A stretch of 64,000 bases of DNA, from the NCBI RefSeq assembly GCF_002556545.1, contig NZ_CP022685.1, positions 6,054,001-6,118,000 of the forward strand. The letters are read 5' to 3'. Of this stretch, positions 57,825 to 64,000 are shown one piece after another (positions within the stretch are counted from its first letter, which is position 1; each line of letters opens with the position of its first letter). The DNA comes from Streptomyces formicae. Lineage in GTDB: Bacteria > Actinomycetota > Actinomycetes > Streptomycetales > Streptomycetaceae. The position numbers were made by a program, and so were the translations under genes. The notes under the pieces were generated by a model, which was given only the letters and a program-made list of their open reading frames with translations, searched no databases and was not told the origin of the DNA.

Positions 57825-59402
57825 TCAGGACGAGCAGACCTTGCCGTCCTTCGGGACCTTGCCGGTGAGGAGGTAGTCGTCGACCGTGCCGTCCACGCAG
57901 TCGCTGCCGTTGCCGTACGCCCCGTGTCCCTCGCCCTTCCAGGTCAGCAGCGTGCCGACGCCCTTGCCGAGCTCGTCCGCCATCTTGCGGGCGCCCTCGT
58001 AGGGCGTCGCCGGATCGCCGGTGTTGCCCACGACGAGGATCGGGGCGGCGCCGGGGGCGCTCACCTCGGGGGAGTCGTGCAGTCCGGCCACCGGCCAGTC
58101 GTGGCACCAGCCCGCCGTGTCCCAGCCGAGGAACTCGCCGAAGACCGGGGAGATCTCACGGAACCGGCCGAGCCGCTGCTTCGCCTCCTCCGGGGTCGTG
58201 CGCGCCTTGTCGTCCAGGCAGGAGATCGCCCGCTGCGAGTGGCTCTGCGTGCTGTAGTGACCGGAGGGATCGCGTTCGTTGTAGGCGTCCGCGAGTTGCA
58301 GCAGCGCCGAGCCGTCGCCCTTCTCCGCGTCCTGGAGGGCACGGGTCAGCGTCGGCCAGGTCTGCTTGCTGTAGAGCGTGATGGTGATGCCGGTCATCGC
58401 CAGGGACTCGGTCAGCTCGCGGTCGCCCGAGGCGCGCAGCGGCTTGGCGTCGAGGTCCTTGAGCAGCTTCACGACCTTCGCGGAGCCCTTCTTCGGGTCC
58501 TCGCCGAGCGACGTGAAGTAGTTGTCGAGGGCGCGCTGGAAGCCACGCGCCTGGTTCTCCGCGTGCCCCACCGAGTCCGCGCTCGGGTCGACGACCGCGT
58601 CGAGGGTGAGGCGGCCGACCCGCTCGGGGAACAAGTGCGCGTACGTCCCGCCGAGTTCGGTGCCGTACGAGATGCCCATGTAGTGCAGCTTGTCGTCGCC
58701 GAGGACCTGGCGCATGACGTCCATGTCGCGGGCGGCGTCGGCCGTGGAGACATGGCCGATGACCTTCTTCGCCCCGCGCGCGCAGCCCGCGCCGAAGTCG
58801 GCCGCGTCCTTGAAGTAGGTCTTCTCCTCGGCCGCCGTGTTCGGCGTGAGGTCCACCTTCCGCTCGGCGGCCTGTGTCGCGCTGTCGTCCCGGCAGCGCA
58901 CGCCCTCGCTGGCCGCGACGCCGCGCGGGTCGAAGCTGACCAGGTCGTACCGCTCGCGCAGTGAGCCGTACATGTCGGCGAAGGACGGCAGCCCGGAGAC
59001 GCCCGAGCCGCCGGGGCCGCCGAAGTTGAAGAGGAGCGAGCCGATGCGGTCGCCCTTGCCGGTGGTCTTGGCGCGGATCAGGGCGATGCCGATCGTCTCG
59101 CCCTTCGGCTTCGCGTAGTCGAGGGGGACGTCGAGGGTCGAGCACTGCCATTCCGCGCCGGGCGCGGTGCCTCCCTCGGGGGCCTTGCAGCGCGACCAGT
59201 CCAGCTTCTGCGCGGTGACCGAGAGCGGCAGGGAGGAGGAGGGGTCGGGCTTCGGCGCCGCGCCCGAGGTGTCCGTCGACGGGCCCTTGCCGCTGCCCTT
59301 GCCGTCCCCCTTCGCGTCGTCGTCCGACGAACAGCCGACGGCGAGTCCCGCCATCAGGACTCCGGCCGCGGCGAGGGCCGCGGAACGCACGAAACGCTGC
59401 AT
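57825..59402 (-). CDS. Secreted TAP-like alpha/beta-hydrolase lipoprotein, paralogue 1
   Basis: 525 aa. Lipobox GLAVGC (Cys about 24), then a Lys/Gly/Asp linker. FNFGGPGGSGVSGL is the oxyanion loop, YMGISYGTELGG the nucleophile elbow (Ser), LVVGNTGDPATPYEGA the acid Asp and GEGHGAYGNGSDC the His. This is the order of Streptomyces tripeptidyl-aminopeptidase SlpD/TAP-type enzymes with the TAP C-terminal domain. It would trim N-terminal peptides outside the cell. A close paralogue lies directly upstream on the same strand. Confidence 0.9.
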   Translation of the reverse strand: MQRFVRSAALAAAGVLMAGLAVGCSSDDDAKGDGKGSGKGPSTDTSGAAPKPDPSSSLPLSVTAQKLDWSRCKAPEGGTAPGAEWQCSTLDVPLDYAKPKGETIGIALIRAKTTGKGDRIGSLLFNFGGPGGSGVSGLPSFADMYGSLRERYDLVSFDPRGVAASEGVRCRDDSATQAAERKVDLTPNTAAEEKTYFKDAADFGAGCARGAKKVIGHVSTADAARDMDVMRQVLGDDKLHYMGISYGTELGGTYAHLFPERVGRLTLDAVVDPSADSVGHAENQARGFQRALDNYFTSLGEDPKKGSAKVVKLLKDLDAKPLRASGDRELTESLAMTGITITLYSKQTWPTLTRALQDAEKGDGSALLQLADAYNERDPSGHYSTQSHSQRAISCLDDKARTTPEEAKQRLGRFREISPVFGEFLGWDTAGWCHDWPVAGLHDSPEVSAPGAAPILVVGNTGDPATPYEGARKMADELGKGVGTLLTWKGEGHGAYGNGSDCVDGTVDDYLLTGKVPKDGKVCSS

Positions 59403-59519
59403 TGAGGCGCTTCCCCCCTTGGAAGACAGTCAGGCCATAGTAGGCGGGGCCACTGACAGGGTCCGGGCCGGTGGTGTCGGCCCCTGCCCGTGTTGCTGTC
59501 GCTGTTGCCGGTGTCGGGG

Positions 59520-61067
59520 TCAGCCGCAGACCGTTCCCGTCTTCGGCACGGTGCCGTCCAGCAGATAGCCGTTCACGGCACCCCGTACGCACGCGTTCTT
59601 GCTGTCGTACGCCCCGTGGCCCTGGCCCTTGTACGTCAACTCGACGCCGACGCCCTTGCCCAGTGCCTGCGCCATCTTCCGCGCTCCTTCGTAAGGCGTG
59701 GCCGGGTCGCCCGTGTTGCCGATGACGACGATGGGCGGCGCGCCTTCGGCGCCGACGTTCGGGTGGTCGGCCTGGCCCTCCACCGCCCAGTCCGTGCAGC
59801 CGACCATGCCCCAGGCCAGGTAGTCGCCGAACAGCGGTGACGCCTCGCGGAACCCGGGGAGCTTCTGCTCGACGTACTCCCTGGTGTAACGCGCCTTGTC
59901 GTCCGCGCAGTTGATGGAGACGTTGGCCGCCTGGATGTTGCTGTACTCGCCGTCCTCGCCGCGTCCGTTCATCGAGTCGGACAGGGACATGAGGATCTTG
60001 CCGTCGCCGTCGTACGCCTCTTCGAGCCCTTGCGTGAGGTACGGCCAGAAGTCCTTGGAGTACAGGGACTGCGCGATGCCGTTGGTGGCGGCGGTCTGGG
60101 TCAGCTCGCGGGGCGGCAGGCCGGTGATCGGCTTGCTGTCGAGGTCATCGAGCAGCTTGGCGATCTTGTCCTTGACGTCCTGTTCGGTGTCGCCGACGGG
60201 GCAGTCCGTCACCTTGGAGGTGCAGTCCTTCGCGAAGTTGTCCAGCGCGAGCTGGAACCCCTTCGCCTGGCCGAGGGAGCCCTGTTCGGCCGTCTGGGTG
60301 GGGTCGACCACCGCGTCGAAGACGGCCCGGCCCACCTTCTTGGGGAACAAGTGGGCGTATACGCCGCCGAGTTCGGTGCCGTACGAGATGCCGAAGTAGT
60401 GCAGCTTGTCATCGCCGAGCACCTGGCGCATCAGGTCCATGTCGCGGGCCGCGTCGGTGGTGCGCACGTGGGGGAGCGTCTTGCCGGAGTTCTTCTCGCA
60501 GGCACCGTTGAACGACTTCACGTTCTCGACGAGCTTCTTCTTCTCGGCGTCGTCGTCGGGGGTGGAGTCCTGCTGGAAGTACTCGTCCAGTTGTTCGTCG
60601 TCCTCGCACTTGATGCCCGCGCTGCGGCCGACGCCGCGGGGGTCGAAGCTGACCAGGTCGTAGCGGGTGCGCAGCTTGGCGTAGTCCGCGCCGAAGGCGG
60701 GCAGCGTGGTGACGCCCGAGCCGCCGGGGCCGCCGAAGTTGAAGACCAGGGAGCCGATGCGGTCGTCATCGTCCCCGCTCGTCTCGGCCCTGATCAGCGC
60801 GATGTCGATCGTGTCGCCCTTGGGGTCGGCCCAGTCGAGCGGCGCCTTCATGGTGGCGCACTGCCACTCGGCTCCGCCGGGCAGCGGTGACGGGGCGCCT
60901 CCGCCGCCCTCGGCGGCCGAGGGCGCGGGGCAGTCCTTCCAGCTCAGCTTCTGGTCCGGCAGGGCCTCGTCCTTGGAGTCGCTGCCGCCACAGGCCGCGA
61001 GCGTGGCGACGAGCAGGGCGGCGGTGGCGGCCACGGCGGTGGTGCGTGGCGGGGACTGTGTGGGCAT
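59520..61067 (-). CDS. Secreted TAP-like alpha/beta-hydrolase lipoprotein, paralogue 2
   Basis: 515 aa, same architecture as the gene after it: lipobox ATLAAC (Cys about 26), FNFGGPGGSGVTTL, FGISYGTELGGVYAHLFP, VIGNTGDPATPYEGA and GQGHGAYDSKNAC. The two proteins are similar over their full length, so this is a tandem duplication. ATG at 61067 has GGGGA upstream; the frame runs on to 61217 without a site. The 117-bp gap to paralogue 1 has no clear terminator. Likely extracellular aminopeptidase. Confidence 0.9.
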   Translation of the reverse strand: MPTQSPPRTTAVAATAALLVATLAACGGSDSKDEALPDQKLSWKDCPAPSAAEGGGGAPSPLPGGAEWQCATMKAPLDWADPKGDTIDIALIRAETSGDDDDRIGSLVFNFGGPGGSGVTTLPAFGADYAKLRTRYDLVSFDPRGVGRSAGIKCEDDEQLDEYFQQDSTPDDDAEKKKLVENVKSFNGACEKNSGKTLPHVRTTDAARDMDLMRQVLGDDKLHYFGISYGTELGGVYAHLFPKKVGRAVFDAVVDPTQTAEQGSLGQAKGFQLALDNFAKDCTSKVTDCPVGDTEQDVKDKIAKLLDDLDSKPITGLPPRELTQTAATNGIAQSLYSKDFWPYLTQGLEEAYDGDGKILMSLSDSMNGRGEDGEYSNIQAANVSINCADDKARYTREYVEQKLPGFREASPLFGDYLAWGMVGCTDWAVEGQADHPNVGAEGAPPIVVIGNTGDPATPYEGARKMAQALGKGVGVELTYKGQGHGAYDSKNACVRGAVNGYLLDGTVPKTGTVCG

Positions 61068-61250
61068 GTCCCCATCCTGCGGGGGCTCCTGATGGCGCGC
61101 TCGGGGCGCGGGCCGTGTGGGTGAGTTTGCTGGCGGGGCGCCTCGGACCGTGTCGTGGGGCCGGGCCGCGGCGGTGTGCCCGCCTCGCCCCGGGCGGCCC
61201 CACCACCACGTCCACACTCCACCGGCACCCGCACCCCCGAGCCCACCCGC

Positions 61251-61360
61251 CGGGCTTCCGCCGGGCTTCCGCCGGGCTTCCGCGCCGCTTCCGCCCGGCT
61301 TCCGCGCCGCTTCCGCCCGGCTTCCGCGCTGCTTCCGCCGGGCTTCCGCCCCGCTTCCGC
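61251..61360. repeat. 11-bp minisatellite, 10 copies
   Basis: Ten exact 11-bp registers of the form CGGGCTTCCGC. CTTCCGC is present in all; the first four bases vary (CGGG, GCCG, CCGG, GCTG, CCCG). Total exactly 110 bp. Confidence 0.9.
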
Positions 61361-61465
61361 GCCGCCCCTGCCCCCGCCCCCGCCCCGGGGCAGGCCGCTC
61401 CCGCCGTGGGCGCTTACCGCTGTGGGCAATTGTTCCGCGGGGCGGAACGGGTGGGCACAGCCCCC

Positions 61466-61797
61466 GTCGCCGAGGGGCGGGGAGGGGACGCGGGTCACGG
61501 TGCGGGTGGGTGCAGCCGTGTTGCCGAGGGGGAGAGGTGGCGCGTCAGCCGCCGTGCGGGCGAGGCCGGGTCGCCGAGGGGCGGGGAGGGGGCGCGGGTC
61601 ACGGTGCGGATGGGGGCAGCCGCGTTGCCGAGGGGGGGAGAGGCGGTGCGTCAGCCGCCGTGCGGGCGAGGCCGCGTCGCCGAGGGGCGGGGAGGGGGTG
61701 CGGGTCACGGTGCGGGTGGGTGCAGTCGCGTTGCCGAGGAGCGGGGAAGGGGACGCGGTCACGGTGCCGGTGGGCACAGACGCTTCGCCGAGGAGGA
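61466..61797. repeat. Tandem array of ~105-bp units
   Basis: Units start with GTCGCCGAGGGGCGGGGAGG at 61466, 61570 and 61676. Each also contains GCGGGTCACGGTGCGG and a half-unit GTTGCCGAGG. A partial fourth unit follows from about 61730. Period 104-106 bp. Confidence 0.85.
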
Positions 61798-61828
61798 AGA
61801 CGGGGCACAAGCCACCGCCCCGGTGACC

Positions 61829-63226
61829 TCAGCCTTCGGCGAGGGCAAGAGCGGCCCCCGTCCCCGTGGAAACGCACGCCGCCACCCCCACCCCCTCGTA
61901 CGCCGCCCCACACAGCTGGATCCCGGCGAGCTTCCCGACCGCCTCCCTGACACGGGCAATCCGCTCCTTGTGGCCCACCCCGTACTGCGGAAGCCCCCGC
62001 TCCCAGCGCGTCACCCGCGCGGCGACGGGCTCGCCGATGGACCCGAGCGCCTGGTGCAGCTCGATGACGGAGCTGCGCACGAGGTGCCGGTCGGGCACGT
62101 CGAGCCGGTGTTCCTCGCAGACACGGCCGATCGAGGTGCGCAGCAGGAAGACGTCGGGCGCCGCCTCGCCCTGCCACCCCCACTTGGTGGAGAGGAACGT
62201 GGCGGCCTTGATGGTGTGGCCGTCGATGGCGGGCACCAGGAAGCCGTTGCCCTCGGGCAGCGCGTCACCCCGGGCGAGCGCCTTCGTGCGAGGGAACGCC
62301 ATCGTCACCACGGCGGTGCTCGCGTGCTGGATCGCGCCGAGATCGGCATCGGCGAGCGGCGCGTGCGGACGCAGCAGCTCGGCCGCCTCGTACGCGGGCA
62401 CCGCGAGGACCACCGCGTCCGCCTCCAGCAGGAGCGGCCCGTCACTGGTCACGGCGAGCACCCGCCACCGCCCCGCCGCGGTGCGTTGCAGTTCACGCGC
62501 GCGCGTGCCGGTCAATATCCGCGCGCCGCTCGCCTCGGCGACGGCCCGCGGCAGGCGCCCCGTGCCGCCGCGCAGCCCTTGGACGGGCACGACCCCGGGG
62601 CTCCGCGTCGCCCCCGGGGGCGTACGCGTCCTCCGCAGCGCGGACAGGAGCGGCTCGCCCCGCTCCGCGATCGCCGCCACCCTCGGCAGCACCGCCCGCA
62701 GCGAGAGCCGGTCGGGGCGGCCCGCGTACACCCCGCCGAGCAGCGGCTCCACCAGGCGGTCCACGGCCTCCTGGCCGAGTCGCCCGCCGAGGTACTCGGC
62801 CACGGACACGTCCTCCGTGAGCGCCTCGGCGGGCAGCGCCTCCTCGTGGCGGAGCCGGGCCGCGCCCTCCTCGGACAGCAGCCCGGTGCCCGTCAGCGCC
62901 TCGGGCTCGGTGGGGATGCCCATGACGTGGCCCCGCGGCAGCGGCCGCAGCGCGCCGCCCGACCACAGGGTGGTGGGCGCGGGCGCCGGGTCGCACAGCT
63001 CGGCGCCGAGACCGACGTCCTGGGCGAGCCGTACCGCTTCGGGACGCAGCGCCATCAGCGATTCCGCGCCCTCGTCGACGGGCACGCCCGCCAGCGTGCC
63101 GGTGCGCAGCTTGCCGCCGATGCGCGGGCCGCCCTCCAGGACGGTCACCTCCGCGTCGTCGCGCAGCCGCCAGGCGGCCGTCAGACCGCTGATGCCGCCG
63201 CCGACGACGATCACTGAACGCGTCAT
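61829..63226 (-). CDS. hemG: Protoporphyrinogen/coproporphyrinogen oxidase (HemG/HemY type)
   Basis: 465-aa flavoprotein. VIVVGGGISGLTAAWRLRD (FAD dinucleotide loop) at residues 5-23, EGGPRIGGKLRT, then VPVDEGAESLM. C-terminal FAD motif GVGVAACVSTGTGAALAL. Gram-positive enzymes of this family usually oxidise coproporphyrinogen III (CgoX) in the coproporphyrin route to heme; actinobacteria normally use that route. ATG at 63226; the frame continues upstream but overlaps the radical SAM gene, whose stop overlaps this ATG (ATGA). The two are one transcript. Confidence 0.9.
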   Translation of the reverse strand: MTRSVIVVGGGISGLTAAWRLRDDAEVTVLEGGPRIGGKLRTGTLAGVPVDEGAESLMALRPEAVRLAQDVGLGAELCDPAPAPTTLWSGGALRPLPRGHVMGIPTEPEALTGTGLLSEEGAARLRHEEALPAEALTEDVSVAEYLGGRLGQEAVDRLVEPLLGGVYAGRPDRLSLRAVLPRVAAIAERGEPLLSALRRTRTPPGATRSPGVVPVQGLRGGTGRLPRAVAEASGARILTGTRARELQRTAAGRWRVLAVTSDGPLLLEADAVVLAVPAYEAAELLRPHAPLADADLGAIQHASTAVVTMAFPRTKALARGDALPEGNGFLVPAIDGHTIKAATFLSTKWGWQGEAAPDVFLLRTSIGRVCEEHRLDVPDRHLVRSSVIELHQALGSIGEPVAARVTRWERGLPQYGVGHKERIARVREAVGKLAGIQLCGAAYEGVGVAACVSTGTGAALALAEG

Positions 63227-64000
63227 GCCGCGCTCCCTTCCGTGCGGGCGGCGCGCGCGGGACGGGCGGTCGCCGCGTCCGCGAGCAGCTCCCGCAGCTC
63301 GTCCTGGTAGGGGAAGCTGCCCGGCTCGTACGCGCACCACGGATCGGCGGTGAGCACCCGCCCCGTCGCCCCGTACGCGCGCGAACGGGAGCCCCCGCAC
63401 ACGGTGTTGAACTCGCAGCGCCCGCACGCGCCGCCGAGCAACGAGGGGTCGCGCAGCGTCGTGAAGAGCGCGGAGCCCCGGTAGATGTCGCCGAGCGGAT
63501 GGTGCTTCACATTGCCCGCGGACAGCGGCAGGAAGCCGCTGGGGTGCACCTCGCCGGTGTGCGAGACGAAGACGAAGCCGCGCCCGGACGAGACGTCCAT
63601 GGGTGGCCTGCGCACCGCGCGCCGCTCCCCGTCGTGCAGACCGAGCTCACGCGCGCGTGCCGTCAGACGCGCGTACAGGGGGCCCAACTCGGGCGTCTCG
63701 CCGTGCCGTTCCAGGATGGTCCGCTGGAGCGCCACCCGGCGGAAGTGATGGCCCTCGGTGGTCTTGGTGGCGAGCACCGCGCCCGTGTCGTACAGGAAGT
63801 GCAGGACGTCCTCGACCTCGTCGGCGCCGAGCGCGGAGAGCTGTTCGCCGCGCCCCGTCGGGACCAGCACGAAGCCGCTCCAGAGCATCGCGCCCTCGCG
63901 CCGCACCAGCGCCGCGATGTCCGCGAGGTCCTCCAGGCTGTCGCGGGTGACGGTGGTGTTGACCTGCACCTTCAGGCCCAGTTCGCGGGCGGTGCGCCAG
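63223..64000 (-). CDS. Radical SAM/SPASM protein, heme-linked type (5' end outside window)
   Basis: Only the C-terminal 258 residues are visible; the frame is open to base 64000. ELGLKVQVNTTVTRDSLEDL is a late radical SAM barrel strand. CGRCEFNTVCGGSR is the SPASM/twitch cluster region with a further Cys in DPWCAYE. Wording matches the TIGR04053-type proteins related to AhbD and NirJ heme enzymes. The CxxxCxxC SAM motif lies outside. It overlaps hemG by 4 bp, which supports a role in heme or porphyrin modification. Confidence 0.85.
   Translation of the reverse strand, partial: WRTARELGLKVQVNTTVTRDSLEDLADIAALVRREGAMLWSGFVLVPTGRGEQLSALGADEVEDVLHFLYDTGAVLATKTTEGHHFRRVALQRTILERHGETPELGPLYARLTARARELGLHDGERRAVRRPPMDVSSGRGFVFVSHTGEVHPSGFLPLSAGNVKHHPLGDIYRGSALFTTLRDPSLLGGACGRCEFNTVCGGSRSRAYGATGRVLTADPWCAYEPGSFPYQDELRELLADAATARPARAARTEGSAA

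Larger units (their letters stand above)
61068..61828. other. 761-bp gene-free region made of tandem repeats
   Basis: Between the TAP-like gene and hemG (both minus). It contains a 10 x 11-bp minisatellite (61251-61360) and an array of about 105-bp units (from 61466). Open frames on both strands here are only by-products of the repeats (Pro/Arg/Ala-rich) and have no start sites. The promoter of the TAP-like gene should lie in its left part. Confidence 0.75.

Noticed and set aside
60887..63217. 776-codon plus-strand frame across the repeat region and hemG
   Set aside because: Arg/Pro/Ala-rich composition, antisense to two clear genes; produced by GC-rich third-position bias and tandem repeats.

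Overview
The window is a stretch of chromosome from a high-GC actinomycete, almost certainly a Streptomyces. GC is very high with strong third-position bias, many genes start with GTG, adjacent genes often overlap by 4 bp (ATGA or GTGA), and the families present are typical of that genus (DUF3117, DUF3107, DUF3152, DUF4232, DUF3492 glycosyltransferase, a 50-aa conserved ORF). I found no rRNA, tRNA, CRISPR array or complete insertion sequence. One MITE-like element and several families of intergenic repeats are present.

Region 1 (1-14.8 kb) is housekeeping. It holds the 3' part of a membrane-anchored peptidoglycan-binding protein, then a four-gene overlapping unit (ABC ATPase, ABC permease, NarL-type histidine kinase, LuxR-type response regulator) preceded by a perfect 15-bp-arm palindrome. 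Next come two tandem SirB1-type transglutaminase-fold genes, a GNAT protein, 7Fe ferredoxin FdxA and the lysine/diaminopimelate genes dapC and dapE, followed by a LOG-family nucleosidase and a FolP2-type dihydropteroate synthase paralogue.

Region 2 (11.9-29.4 kb) keeps the gene order I recall for M. tuberculosis Rv1202-Rv1239c: dapE, LOG, folP2, a DivIVA-type protein, tag, DUF3117, O-methyltransferase, sigE, anti-sigma factor, htrA, tatB, mrp, a DUF1003 protein, a CBS/MgtE_N protein and corA. The centre is an envelope-stress module: ECF sigma factor, its zinc anti-sigma factor, membrane-anchored HtrA protease and TatB. An ECF-type promoter lies in front of the sigma gene. A 178-bp MITE-like inverted repeat abuts tag and supplies its stop codon.

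Region 3 (29.9-45.6 kb) carries a SUFU-domain protein, an MFS transporter, PHP and MarC proteins, a NYN-domain protein and hydrolases. A second conserved block follows (DEAD-box helicase, ferritin-like protein, DUF3107, TetR regulator, DUF3152 metalloprotease-like protein) and resumes at moeZ at 56.5 kb. It resembles Rv3206c-Rv3211. The helicase reading frame has no ATG, GTG or TTG upstream of its Q motif and appears to start at CTG.

Region 4 (45.7-56.5 kb) sits between DUF3152 and moeZ and is the most interesting part. It starts with a leaderless 30-codon leader ORF ending in Cys-Cys-stop behind a near-consensus promoter. A complete oligopeptide-type ABC importer follows, then a four-gene set resembling a stripped-down Pel/galactosaminogalactan-type exopolysaccharide locus: PelF-like glycosyltransferase, 8-TM protein, NAD-dependent epimerase and Spherulin-4 (GH135-like) protein.

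Region 5 (56.5-64 kb) has moeZ, two tandem secreted TAP-type alpha/beta-hydrolase lipoproteins, a 760-bp gene-free stretch built of two kinds of tandem repeat, and a heme pair (HemG/HemY-type oxidase overlapping a radical SAM/SPASM protein that runs off the window).
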